Shown: in pieces, positions 1 to 11,575 of the stretch
Layout: each line of letters begins with the position of its first letter
Numbering within the stretch: position 1 is the first letter of the stretch
Assembly (NCBI GenBank): GCA_036172665.1
Contig: CM069877.1
Span: 10,064,501-10,128,500, forward strand
Direction of reading: 5' to 3'
DNA length: 64,000 nucleotides
Origin: Prosopocoilus inquinatus
Lineage: Eukaryota > Arthropoda > Insecta > Coleoptera > Lucanidae
The notes under the pieces: model-generated
The model's database searches: none
Told to the model about the DNA's origin: nothing
Seen by the model: the letters and a program-made list of their open reading frames with translations, nothing else
Translations under genes and position numbers: made by a program

Positions 1-2030
1 CTGCAAAAATAAAAGCTTAAAAATTTTAAAATCAAATAAAAGAATAGCTCAAGGTCAAGTCGACTCAGCTGAACTCAACCTAAGTAAGTCCAACCAAAGA
101 TGAAATAATTTTAAACCAAAATAATTTAAAGAAATGTAGAAGGTTGAAGGTGAATTAAAAATAACTTCTGCCAATCTTAAGACCAACTCAAATAAGCACA
201 ACTTAACTTTGGTTAACCCAAGAAAAGAATTTTTAAGAATCGCGAAACGTAAAATTCAAAAATGTAGTCAAGGTCGAACCAACCCAACTGAATTCAGTCG
301 AAGCAAGAAGGCAAAAGTGTTTTAAAAAAATAAAAACTAGTTCTTCTTTAATAAAATTAATAAGAATCGACTCCACTCCAACTCAAGATCAACCAAACTC
401 AATTGAACTCAATATGCAAGTGCCGATTGCGAGAAATAACCAACTCAACCCAAGAATTTAAAGAAAAAACTCCAGAACTTAAAATTCAATAAAAGATCAA
501 GTCAAGGTCAAACAAAACCAACTAAATTCAGTCGAAGCAAGAAGGCAAGAACGAGTATTAAGAAAATAAATAAAATATAACATTTTTTTAAAGTAAAATT
601 AATAAGAATCAAGCCTAACTGTATTTTTTTTTTTTTAATAAAATTAATAACACTCAACTCCACTCCAACTCAAGATCAACCAAACCCAATTGAACTCAAA
701 ATACAAGTGCCCAATGCGAGAAATAAATTTAAAAAAATTGAAGACTGCAAAAATAAAAGCTTAAAACTATTAAAATTCAATAAAAGAACAGCTCAAGGTC
801 AACTCAACTCAGCTGCACTCAACCTAAGTAAGTCCAACGAAAGAAAAAATAATTTTAAACCAAAATAATTTTTAAAAATGAAAATGTTGAAGGTAAATTA
901 AAAATAACTTCTGCCAATCTCAATACCAACTCAACTAAGCACAACCTAACTCTGCCTAATCCAAGAAAAGATTTTTAAAAATCACGAAACGTAAAATTCA
1001 AAAATGAAGTCAAAGTCGAACCAACCCAACTGAATTCAGTCGAAGCAAGAAGGCAAGAGTGTTAAAAAAATTAAAAACGATTTTTTTTTTAAATAAAATT
1101 AATAAGAATCAACTCCACTCCAACTCAAGATCAACCCAACCCAATTGAACTCAATATACCTACAAGTGTCCAACCCGAGAAATAAATTTAAAAAATTTAA
1201 GCCTAAAAAGATGAAAGCTTAGAAATATTAAAATTCAATAAAAGAACAGCCCAAGGTCAACTCGACTCAGATGAACTCAACCTAAGTAAGTCAAACCAGA
1301 GATAAAATAATTTTAAATCAAAATAATTTTAAAAAACGTAAAAGGTTCAAGATAAATTAAAAATAACTTCTACCAAGCTCAAGACCAACTCAAGTAAGCA
1401 CAACCTAAGTCTGCTTAACCCATGGAAAGAATTTTTAAAAATCGCGAAACGTAAAATTCAAGAATGTAGTCAAGGTCGAACCAACCCAACTGGATTCTGT
1501 CAAAGCAAGAAAGCAAGAATGTTAAAAAAATAAATAAAACTCCTCTCCAACTCAAGATCAGCCCAACCCAATTGAACTCAATATACCTACAAGTGCCTAA
1601 CCAGAGAAATAAATTAAGAAGAATTTAGCCTGAAAGATGAAAGCTTAGAAATATTAAAATTCAATAAAAGAACAACTCAAGGTCAACCCGACTCAGTTGA
1701 ACTCAATCTAAGTAAGTCCAACCAAAGGAAAAAAATTTAAACCAAAATAATTTTAAAAAATGTACATAAAACGTTAAAGGTGAATTAAAAATAGCTTCCG
1801 CCAAGCTCAGGACCAACTCAAGTAAGCACAACCTAACTCTGCCTAACCCAAGAAAACATTTTTAAAGATCGCAAAAATGGAGTCAAGGTCGAACCAACCC
1901 AACTGAATTCAGTGGAAGCAAGAAAGCAAGAGTGTTAAAAAAATAAAAACTATTTTTTTTTAAATAAAATTAGTAACTAAAAATCAAGCCAACTCAACTG
2001 AACTCAATCCGAGAAATTATGAAACAACAG
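1..2030. repeat. Diverged satellite, AACTCAA-rich, period about 430-460 bp
   Basis: The stretch is built from recurring blocks such as CAAGGTCAACTCGACTCAG followed by CTCAACCTAAGTAAGTCCAAC, seen near 51, 794, 1253 and 1679. A second block (CAACCCAACTGAATTCAGTC plus AAGCAAGAAGGCAAG) recurs near 280, 520, 1020, 1485 and 1895, and a third (CTCCACTCCAACTCAAGATC) near 370, 660, 1110 and 1540. Spacing is irregular because units have gained or lost segments. There is no open frame of note. On the reverse strand the unit contains a core close to AATTCTTTTCTTGGGTTGGG, which it shares with 5450-6760, 9690-11575 and 53760-54900. The array starts before the window. Confidence 0.85.
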
Positions 2031-2129
2031 TCGTGTGGCCCGTTGTGCTAGTAACTAAAACAAAAAGAAGTGAGACAATAAAAATAATTATTAATAACAA
2101 TTTTAAAAGAATTGACAGGAAGAAAAAAT

Positions 2130-2208
2130 CGACTCGTGGGGGATTCGAACCCTCCGACCTTGGTTTTGTACAGACAGTTCCACGCTCTTACCGCTAAGCT
2201 AACGAGTC
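2130..2208 (-). tRNA. tRNA-like pol III gene with abnormal anticodon arm (possible pseudogene or intron-containing tRNA)
   Basis: Read on the minus strand, a 7 bp acceptor stem (GACTCGT with ACGAGTC) closes the structure. A D arm follows (GCTT, loop AGCGGTAA, GAGC) that fits box A, and the T arm has the classic loop TTCGAAT in a good box B (GGGTTCGAATCC) with one A-C mismatch in its stem. The base after the acceptor stem is G, and a run of six T follows at once, as expected of a pol III terminator. The anticodon region is about six bases too long and does not form a clean five-pair stem (TGG and CCA pair at its ends, the inner part does not). The anticodon therefore cannot be assigned. It may hold a very short intron, or be a decayed copy or a tRNA-derived element. 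This is the only tRNA-like structure I found. Confidence 0.6.
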
Positions 2209-2480
2209 ACACTTTTTGCTCATCCCAATACAGACAAAAAAATAACAGATAACACAACGCGATTAATGATTTTTTTAATATCCTTTTCTTTCTAAATTAA
2301 TTACGTGAGAAGTGCAAGGAGTTTCCATTCATTTCATATCTAGGTATGACGTACCTTCCGCTTCATCATCTTCTTTGCAAACAATAAAGTCTCTAAGACA
2401 GTTGAGTTTTACGACTCTTTAGGTCTTTGTTCTTCTCAATCGAGGTCTCTTCCCCTTTGCCTTTGTCCTTCGAGTTCGTA
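2209..2480. other. Non-repeated A+T-rich spacer
   Basis: No gene is visible. The sequence is T- and C-rich (runs such as CTTTCTTT and CCTTTGCCTTTGTCC) and leads into the 80 bp array; its last part already resembles the array unit. Confidence 0.5.
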
Positions 2481-3725
2481 ATCCTTTTCTTTCCAACCCA
2501 GATCTTCTCGATTAAAGCAACCGAATTATGATTGGATTGGATGAAAACTTCTCGAAATAATCCCCTTCTTTCCAGCCCAACTCAATTCAATGAAAGGAAA
2601 CAATTGGATTGGCTAAGGGCTTTTCGAAATAATCTTCTTCTTTCCAACCCAGGTCTTTTCGATGATGAAAGAAAACAAATTATAATTGGATTGTCTAAAA
2701 TCTTCTTGTTTCCAACCCAGATCTTCTCGATGATGAAAGGAACAAAATTATAATTGGTTTGCCTAAAAGCTTCTCAAAATAATCTTCTTCTTTATAAAGT
2801 CAGATCCTCTCGATGAAAAAGGAACCAAATGATTATTGGATTGGGTAAAAGCTTCCCGGAATAATCGTCCTCTTTTTAATCCAGGTCTTCTCGATGATAG
2901 GAACCAAATTATAATCGAATTGGGCAAAAGCTTCTCAGAATAATCGTCTTCTTCCCAGCCCAGCTCTTCTCGATGAAAGGAACCAAATCAAATTGTAACT
3001 GGATTGGTCAAAAGGTTCTGTAAATAATCTTCTTCTTTCCAACTCAGGTCTTCTCGATGAGAGGAACCAAATTATAATAATTGGTTTGGCCAAAAGCTTC
3101 TCAAAATAATCTTCTGCCTTCCAACCCGGTTCATCTCATTTGAAAGGAATCAAATTATAACTGGATAGGCCAAAAGTTTCTTTAAGTAATCTTCTTTCCA
3201 ACCCAGGTCTCCTCAATGAAAGGAACCATACCAAATTATAATTGGATTGGTTAAAAGCTTCTCGAAATAATCTTCTTCTTTCCTGCCCATCTCATCTCGT
3301 TGAAAGGAACCAAATTATAACTGGATTGGCCAAAAGGTTCTCTAAATAATCTTCTTCTTTCCAACTCAGGTCTTCTCGATGAGAGGAATCAAATCATAAT
3401 AATAGGTTTGGTCAAAAGCTTCTCAAAATAATCTTCTGCCTTCCAACCCGGCTCAACTCATTTGAAAGGAATCAAGTTATAACTGGATAGGACAAAAGTT
3501 TCTTTAAATAATCTTCGTTCCAACCCAGGTCTTCTAGATGAAAGGAACCATACCAAATTATAATTGGATTGGATAAGAGCTTTTCGAAATAATCTTCTTC
3601 TTTCCTGCCCATCTCATTTCGATGGAAAAAAAGCAAATTATAATTGGATCGGCCAAAAGGTTCTCCAAAGAATCTTCTTCTTTCCAGCTCAGGTCTTCTC
3701 GATGAGAGGAACCAAATTATAATAT
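2480..3725. repeat. Tandem array, unit about 80 bp, roughly 15 copies
   Basis: The unit runs CTTCTCGATGAAAGGAACC, AAATTATAATTGGATTGG, CCAAAAGCTTCTCGAAATAA, TCTTCTTCTTTCCAACCCAG. The box TTCTCGATG recurs near 2506, 2648, 2723, 2806, 2888, 2967, 3051, 3208, 3291, 3372, 3530, 3614 and 3699, a spacing of 75-85 bp. Two consecutive longer units (3051-3372 and 3372-3699) repeat the same variant order, so there is some higher-order structure. The small frame at 2532-2753 merely reads through three units and is not a gene. Confidence 0.9.
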
Positions 3726-4204
3726 TTGGTTAGCCCGAAAAGCTTCTACGAAAGCGTCCAGCTTCCAGCTGCTTCCAATCACATACCTACGTACGACCAC
3801 ATCCGCATGTGCATGCACATTAAGAAGTCGGTGACTAATGTTTACAATTTTTTTTCTAATGTCGAGGACGATGCAGTTGAATATTTACATGAAATGCTGC
3901 TCGGAAAAAAGCGCGAGCGCTTGAAAAAACCAATTATATTCCGACTACAGGTGTACTTAATGCAAGGCTCGAGTTGACCTTCACGTATTTACAGATAGGA
4001 CTGATAGAACAATATCAAGGCCGTGAGTGAGTATTTTCGCTGCCGTTCATTTTTCCGTCTCTTTCAAGTAAGTCGGGAGATCTCATTGCCATCGATCGAG
4101 AGAGGGGAAAAAAAAAGTAATGAATCGAACTAACAGCGCGGTTAAATAAACAAAACGATTTTTCCTTTTTTTTAGTTTCGGAAAAATTACGTGGTTTCGT
4201 ATGT
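3726..4204. other. Non-repeated spacer
   Basis: Follows the 80 bp array. The sequence around 3740-3960 is more GC-balanced and carries an 83-codon frame (3726-3977) that resembles no family I know. I see no promoter, splice signal set or repeat that would make it a gene. Confidence 0.4.
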
Positions 4205-4313
4205 ACAGGGTTTTCCCAAACTGCAACTAAAATTGCAATGAAATACAGCAGGCCTCCATAAAACCACTTTGTTGAAAATCGGTTCAGTTTGGGACGACAC
4301 TCTTATCATTCAC
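4205..4313. mobile_element. Short foldback element with TACAGGG-type end (decayed)
   Basis: The left end reads TACAGGGTTTTCCCAAACTG. The right end reads CAGTTTGGGACGACACT, which is a degenerate inverted copy. At about 105 bp it is MITE-sized. It belongs to the same end-type as the elements at 31488, 39580, 50456 and 56375. Confidence 0.4.
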
Positions 4314-4372
4314 TCACAGTGAGTAGGCAGTGAGTAGGCAGGTAGGTTGGTAGAACCTGTATTTACATTAAT

Positions 4373-7300
4373 ATACCGGGTGTCTGATTATGTGTGGTGA
4401 TAGAACAGGAGTCTCAAAATAAGCGGCGATCGGCGCTATATCGCAAACCGTAATACCTAGAAACTTCGGGAGAAAAAAAAAACAATAGCCAAAGTGACCA
4501 AGAGAAATTCAAGGAAAATAATTTGAAGTACCTGAGTTGATCGCAAGGGGGCGCAATCAACGGGCTCAGCGATAAAACTCAATTTTACTAACGAAAGTCT
4601 CCGAATAAGGTGCAGCTTTGATAGCGTCGTTGGAAAGCTGAATTAATTCTGCACCATTTTGACTTTAGACTCATTATCGTATCACCATTAATAAGAGTGG
4701 AAAAAACAGTTGAATTATTTGGTTTAAGAAATATCATAATTTCTATACACTTTATCAGAAATTAACGAACTTCGGCTCGTTTGAAAGGGAATTTTAAACT
4801 GATTTAAAATTTGTTTGCAATATCTCCGGCTACTTTGTTACAGAGTAGTTAGAGGGCGCTTTTTGCAAAAGTAATAGTTTTTCACGGTTTTCCAAAAAAA
4901 AATCAAATGGAAAGCTGTGTTTCTTCAGCAGTAATTACAAAGCTTCCAAAATGGTGAACATTATGGTGAAAACCCGAAATCATTATCTATTTTCGTTCTC
5001 GAGTTATTATCCAGAACGCGCGATGTGAATTATTCAGAGCGCCATCTCTTGATCAGTAATGAAAGCTACTTAATTCTAATTTCAACTTTCAAATGTTTGC
5101 AAGTTGGTAACTATTAATTTAGACATTTTAAGCAATAACTTCGTCTCCCGTCTTTGCATTTGTCTCAAGGAAATCAAAATACGTCTCGGTGAGTTACTTA
5201 GAGCGCCATCTGTGCGCTCGTTTATCTTCACTTGTTTGCAAATGAAACTTGCTTTAATCAAGCTTCAAAAACACTATTTCGTCTTAATAATCACAACGTA
5301 AGCATTTTTTGTTCTTCAAAATTATATCGCAATTAATGTCAAATCGAATTACTTAGAGCGCCATCTCTTGACCAAAAGGGAAAACTGTTTTAATTGAATT
5401 TGAAATGTTTACAACTGTTTTTTATTGGAATATAATATTTTTATTTTTTTTGTTAGGCCTTGTTGGGCACTTGTAGAGTGAGTTCAGTTGAGTTGGGTTG
5501 ATCTCGAGTTGGGCTTCATTCTTATTAATTTTACTTAAAAAAAAATTAGTTTTTCTTTTCTTTAATACTCGTTCTTGCTTCCACTGAATTCAGTTTGGTT
5601 GGTTTGACTTTGACTTGATTTTTAAGGCAGAGTTGGATTGACCTTAGAGTTCGTCCTGAGATTTTTTTTAATTCTTTTCTTAGGTTGGGCAGAGTTAGGT
5701 TGAGTTTACTTGAATTGTCACTGAAATTGCTTGTTATTTTTAATTATTCACCTTTAACTTTTTACATCTTTAAAAATTTTTTATTATTATTTTATTATTT
5801 AATTAAAAAATATTAAATATTAATTGAAAAATTGAAAATAACTCAAAGTCAACGCAAGTAAGTTCAGCATAACTCCGCCAAATTCAGAAAATAATTCAAA
5901 ATAAGTCGAAAACGAGCCGAAGTTCGTTAATTTCTGATAAAGGCTACAGAAGTTGTTATATTTTTTAAAGTATTAAATAATTCGACTGTTTGCTCCCCCC
6001 TCATTAATGGCATTACGATGATAAGTGATAAGATCAACGTTGTGCAGAATTAATTCAGCTTTCCAATTTGTTTCAAGATCAATGCAACACAACTTAAGTG
6101 AACTCAACACAAGAAAATATTAAATATTAATTGAAAAATTGAAAATGAGTCAAGATCAACTCAAGTAAGCTCAGCATAAATCAATTCAAAATAAGTTTAA
6201 AAACTTAAAAATTCAATAAAAAAGTCCAGCCCGTCTCAAGGCCAACCCAACCCAACCGGACACAACCTGTAAGAGCCCAAACCGAGAAATAAATTTAAAA
6301 ATAATTATTTCGAAAAATTAAAAATATTAAAATTCAATAAAAGAATAGCTCAATGTCAACCCAATTCAACTGAACTCAACCTAATTAAGTCCAACTAAAG
6401 AAAAAGTAATTTTAAACCAAAATAATTTTAAAGATGTGAAAAGTTAAAGGTGAATAATTAAAAATAACAAGCAATCTGAGTGACAATTCAAGTAAGCTCA
6501 TCCTAATTCTGCCCAACCTAAGAAAACAATTTAAAAATATTCAGGGCCAACTCTAAGTTCAACCCAACTCTGCCTAAAAATCAAGTCAAAGTCAATCCAA
6601 ACACAATGAATTCAGTCGGAGCAAGAACGAGTATTAAAAAAAAGAAAAATTAAATTTTTCTTGAAGTAAGATTAATAAGAATGAAGCCCAAGTCGAGGTC
6701 AACCCAACTCAATTGAACTCAAACCGGCAAACCCAAAAAATAAAAAATATTAAATTCCAATAAAAGAACAGTTTTAAACACTTAAAATTCGATTAAAACA
6801 GTTTTCCCTTTAGGTCAAGAGATGGCGCTCTAAATAATTCGATTCTACATTAAGGCCCAGTTTTACAATGACGGTTTAACTTTGAGCCGAAGCTTAAATC
6901 CTTCACAACAATTGTTGAAACAATCGTTGCTAAGGGTTTAAACCTCAGCTCAAAGTTGACCCCCATTTGTAAAACTGGGGCTAATTGCGATATAATTTTG
7001 AAGAACAAAAAATGCTTTCGTTGTGATTGTTAAGACGAAATCGTGTTTTTGAAGCTTTATTAAGGCAAGTTTCATTTGCAGACAAATGAAGACAAACGAG
7101 CGCACAGATGGCGCTCTAAGTAACTCGCCGCGACGCATTTCGATTTCCTTAAGACAAGCGCAAAGGCAGAAGGCGAAGTTATTGCTTACAATGTCAAAGT
7201 GAATAGGTACCAACTTGCCAAAATTTGAAAGTTGAAATTAGAATTAAGCAGCTTTCATTCTTGATCAAGAGATGGCGCTCTGCACAATTCACATCGCACG

Positions 7301-7905
7301 TTCTGGATAATAACTCGAGAACGAAAAGAGATAATGATTTCGGGTTTTCACCATAACGTTCACCATTTTGTAAGATTTGGAATTACTGCTGAAGAAATAC
7401 AGCTTTCTGCTTGATTTTTTTTTGGAAAACTGTGAGAAACTATTACTTTTCAAAAAGCGCCCTCTAACTACTCTATAACAAAGTAGCCGAAGTTATTGCA
7501 AACAAATTTTAAATCAGTTTAAAATTCCCTCTCCGATGAGCCGAAGTTCGTTAATTTCCGTTAAAGTGTTCAGAAGTTATGATATTTTTCAAACCAAATA
7601 ATTCAACTGTTTTTTCCACCCTTATTAATGGTGATACGATAATAAGTCTAAAATCAAAATGGTGCAGAATTAATTCAGCTTTCCAACGACGCTATCAAAG
7701 CTGCACCTTATTCTGAGACTTTTGTTAGTAAAATTGAGTTTTATCGGTGAGCCCATTGATTGCGCCCCCTTGCGGTCAACTCAGATACTTAAAAGTATTT
7801 TCTTTGTATTGTAGGTGTTACCGTTCGCTGTATATCGCCAGTCGCTGCCCATCTTGAGACACCCGGTATATCGCCTTTCGCCGTCCATTTTGAGACACCC
7901 GGTAT
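4373..7905. mobile_element. Long palindromic (foldback) element, about 3.5 kb, ends ATACCGGGTGTCT
   Basis: The left arm (4373 to about 5770) and right arm (about 6420 to 7905) are inverted copies over more than 1 kb. For example 4601-4700 pairs with 7621-7720, and a 60-codon frame at 5104-5301 (plus) reappears at 6950-7213 (minus). The outer ends are ATACCGGGTGTCT on both sides; the right end carries an extra tandem copy of about 50 bp. From the outside in, each arm holds a unique module, an AGATGGCGCTCTA module (near 5040, 5208, 5360, 6825, 7108 and 7271) and a TTGGGTTGG satellite module (5460-5720; 6480-6740). The loop (5770-6420) holds a third, direct-orientation copy of part of the right arm (5905-6065). 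No transposase is present, so it is non-autonomous. The superfamily is not assigned; long arms with internal repeats recall Foldback/Galileo-type elements. Confidence 0.85.
6854..6981. mobile_element. 128 bp PIF/Harbinger-like MITE with TAA target duplication
   Basis: The ends are inverted: GGCCCAGTTTTACAATGACG on the left and, read inverted, GCCCCAGTTTTACAAATGG on the right; the match extends inwards through AACTTTGAGC. It sits between two TAA triplets (6851-6853 and 6982-6984). The opposite arm of the host palindrome preserves the empty site (CATTAATTG), which shows directly that one TAA was duplicated. A 3 bp TWA duplication is typical of PIF/Harbinger elements. Confidence 0.8.
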
Positions 7906-7984
7906 TGTAAAGATAAGTTTTTTTTCTTCTTATATACGCGAATAAGTCTGGTGTTCTAATTCGTGCTCCCTCTGTAAGGCAGAT
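7906..7984. other. Short spacer between palindromic element and 226 bp array
   Basis: T-rich and non-repeated. No gene or signal is seen. Confidence 0.4.
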
Positions 7985-9060
7985 AATTGAGTGGTCATCT
8001 CGAGCAATAATCAATTGCATCGATGGTTGGCAATCGATTGCCGACCGCCGACTTTAAATCAAATGATTACATTCACGTTTCTTTTTTATAATCGACTTTT
8101 TATTTATAAACCCTCCTATTTTAAAAAAAGCGTGACGCACAAATTTAGTTTATTTTGGTAGCGCAGAGTCCAAACATCCAGACCTGCCCCAACTGAAACA
8201 ACGTTCTTTTTTTAATTTGGACGTAAGAACAAGTGCCTGCCAAGTGTGTAGGCTTCAGATTATTTTTTTTTCGCGAATACCTTGAAACACGTGCATAAAC
8301 TCGGTGTCTCAATTTGAAATCCTTTCGCAAATTGAATTGTCATGTCATCCTGAGTCGTCGCATCGGTGGTCGACAATCGATTGCCGGCCGCGCCGACTTA
8401 CCACTTTAAATTAAACGATTCCATTCAATTTTGATACAATGCATCGACGTAAGAACAAGTGCCTGCTAAGCGTGTAGGCTTCAGATTATTTTTTTTTTGT
8501 AATTGCCTTTTTGAAACACGTGCATAAACTTGGTGTCCCAATTTGAGATCCTTTCGTAAATTGAGTCGTAAAGTCACCCTGAGCCGTCGCATCGGTGGTC
8601 GACAATCGATTGCCGGCCGCGTCGACTTACCACTTTAAATTAAACGATTCCATTCAATTTTGATACAATGTATCGACGTAAGAACAAGTGCCTGCTAAGC
8701 GTGTAGGCTTCAGATTATTTTTTTGTAATTGCCTTTTTGAAACACGTGCATAAACTCGGCGTGCCAATTTGAAATCCTTTCGCAAATTGAGTCGTCAAGT
8801 CACCCTGAACCGTCGCATCGGTGGTCGACAATCGATTCCCGGCCGCGTCGACTTATTACATTAAACGATTCCATTTAATTTTGATACAATGTAACGACAT
8901 AAGAACAAGTGCCTGCCAAACATGAGATTGAGATCCTTTCGCAAATTGAGCCGTCATGTCACCTTAAGCCGTCGGTGGTCGACAATCGATTGCCGGCCGC
9001 GCCGACTTGCTTACTTTAAATTAAATGATTCCATTCAATTTTGATACAATGTAACGCAAC
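7985..9060. repeat. Tandem array, unit about 226 bp, about 4.5 copies
   Basis: The unit begins ACGTAAGAACAAGTGCCTGC and includes GGCTTCAGATTATTTTTT, AACACGTGCATAAACTCGG, GCATCGGTGGTCGACAATCG, ATTGCCGGCCGCGCCGACTT and TTGATACAATG. Unit starts lie at 8221, 8447, 8676 and 8897 (steps 226, 229, 221). A diverged partial unit precedes them near 8015, and the last one is shortened. The unit is partly GC-rich, unlike the surrounding satellites. Confidence 0.9.
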
Positions 9061-9690
9061 AAAGTGAGCGTGTGTTTGCTGTTGGAGTTAAGCCGTTTCA
9101 CCTAACAAGGACAGGAATGCATTTAAAAGTGCTGCGCGCGAGAAGAAAAACACATTAATTACTCCCGCGAAAGATTAGATAATGCGATGTAATAATGCAG
9201 ATAAATGTCTGCGACCTGTTTGCGTTCAATCTGCGTGTCATTCTTTAATTGTCTCGTCGCCGTTGTTGATCCTCGGCCTGTCTTGCACGCCACGCTCAAA
9301 ACAGCGCGAACGGCGACGTTTCCTTTCCTATGCGTGTGCGTGCGCTTGTGTATAAACCGGCACTTACAGTTAAATTTTACGAGCGCATAAACAACCGTGT
9401 CATATATTGCCGGCATAATTTAAATAGCTAGAAGCGAAACGTCCGAGAGGACGTAAAGTAAAGAGAAAGATTCCGAATTCCAAATAAGCGCAACGCCAAT
9501 TAGAAAGACAAAAAATTACGCGAAGTCCAGGAGTTGGAATGAATTTAACAACTTTTCTGTAAAGAAAAACCTAAGACAGGATTAATTTTTAAATTTGTTG
9601 AAAAGGACTCCGCGTTGGGCGCCAAAATTTGGCTACCTTAAAATAAGAAAAGCGTCGGAACGCTTATTTAAGAATTTTTGGGGCATCGGC
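9061..9690. other. Non-repeated sequence with the look of conserved non-coding DNA
   Basis: No coding frame is convincing; the overlapping frames at 9159-9416 and 9205-9390 are short and unfamiliar. The stretch at 9140-9260 has TAATTA-type cores (CACATTAATTACTCC, AGATTAGATAATGCG) embedded in mixed-composition sequence, as often seen in developmental enhancers. This is an impression, not evidence of function. Confidence 0.3.
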
Positions 9691-11575
9691 CGAAGCGTGG
9701 TACCGTACATTTGCATACGATACCGTTGCGACTTGTCGCAGTGGCAAAAACACTAATGAAGTGCACGATATAAAATTCTTTTCTTGGATTGGGCGCACAT
9801 AGTTTGATTTCATTTGGATTCGGTTGACCTTGAGAAGGGCCGGACTTGATTTTTATTGAACATAACCTTTTTTTATATACAAATTTTGACATTTAAGCTG
9901 CCATCTTCAATGCACACACCCACGATTTCAAAACTTTTTTTATTTTTTATTTTTTTAATTCTCTTCTTGGGTTGGGCGAACATAGTATGGATTAATTGGG
10001 GTTCGGTTGACCTTGAGATGGACTGGACTTGATTTCTATTGAATATAACTTCTTTTTTATACAAATTTTGACAGCTAACCTACCATCCTCAATGCACTCA
10101 CTCACAATTTCAAAAGTTTTCTTATTTTGCAATTTTTTTAATTCTCTTCTTGGGTTGGGTGTTCGTAGTTTGGATTCATTTGAATTCGGTTGACCTTGAG
10201 ATTTTCCGGACTTGATTCTTTATACAAATTTTGACATTTAAGCTACCATCTTCAATGCACCCACCCACGGTTTCAAAACTTTTTTATTTTTTATTTTTTT
10301 AATTCTCTTCTTGGGTTGGGCGAACATAGTTTGGATTCCTTTGGGTTCGGTTGACCTCGAGATGGGCTGGACTTGATTTTTATTGAATATAACTTCTTTT
10401 TTATACAAATTTTGACAGCTAACCTACCATCCTCAATGCACTCACTCACAATTTCAAAAGTTTTCTTATTTTTCAATTTTTTTAATTCTCTTCTTGGGTT
10501 GGGTGTTCGTAGTTTGAATTCATTTGAATTCGGTTGACCTTGAGATTTTCCGGACTTGATTCTTTATACAAATTTTGACATTTAAGCTACCATCTTCAAT
10601 GCACACACCCACGTTTTCAAAACTTTTTTTATTTTTTATTTTCTTAATTCTCTTCTTGAGTTGGGCGAACTTAGTTTAGATTCGTTTGGATTCGGTTGAC
10701 CTTGAGATGGGCTGGACTTGATTTTTATTGAACATAACTTCTTTTTTTTACAAATTTTGACAGCTAACCTACCATCTTCAATGCACTCCCTCACGATTTC
10801 AAAAGTTTTCTAATTTTAAAATTTTTTAATTCCCTTCTTGGGTTGGATGTTCGCAGTTTCGTTTCATTTGGATTCGGTTGACCTTGGGAAGGCGGGACTT
10901 GATTTTTATTGAACATAACTTTTTTTATATACAAATTTTGACATTTAAGCTACCACCTTCAATGCACACTCCCACGATTTCAAAACTTTTTTTATTTTTT
11001 ATTTTCTTATTTCTCTTCTTGAGTTGGGCGAACTTAGTTTAGATTCGTTTGGATTCGGTTGACCTTGAGATGGGCTGGACTTGATTTTTATTGAACATAA
11101 CTTCATTTTTATACAAATTTTGACAACTAACCTACCATCTTCAATGCACTCACTCACGATTTCAAAAGTTTTCTTATTTTAAAACTTTTTAATTCCCTTC
11201 TTGGGTAGGATGTTCTTAGTTTGGTTTCATTTGGATTCGGTTGACCTTGAGAAGGTGGGACTTGATTTTTATTGAACATAGCTTTTTTTTATACAAATTT
11301 TGACAGTTAAGCTACTATTTTCAATTCTTCAATGCACACACTTTCGATTTAAAAAGTTCTTTTTATTTTTAATTTTTTTTTAATTCTCTTCTTGGGTTGG
11401 GCATTCATAATTTGGTTTCATTTGGGTTGGGTTGACCTTGAGAAGGCCGGACTTGATTTTTATTGAATATAACTTCTTTTTTATACAAATTTTGACAGCT
11501 AACCCTCCATTTCCACTGCACACACTCACAATTTCGTGTTGAAAATCGCATTGAAAATTGTAACGAGTATTCAAT
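9690..11575. repeat. Tandem array, unit about 180 bp, with a 343 bp two-unit higher-order repeat
   Basis: The unit contains AATTCTCTTCTTGGGTTGGG, GGATTCGGTTGACCTTGAG, GGACTTGATTTTTATTGAA, ATACAAATTTTGACAGC and ACCATCTTCAATGCACTCAC. Copies begin near 9784, 9967, 10150, 10312, 10495, 10656, 10843, 11021, 11203 and 11391. Units of about 182 and 162 bp alternate in the first half: the variant ATTTTCCGGACTTGATTC occurs at 10201 and again at 10545. The small minus-strand frames (9668-9892, 9873-10064, 10291-10476, 11380-11574) are the same repeat read in different frames. Confidence 0.9.
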
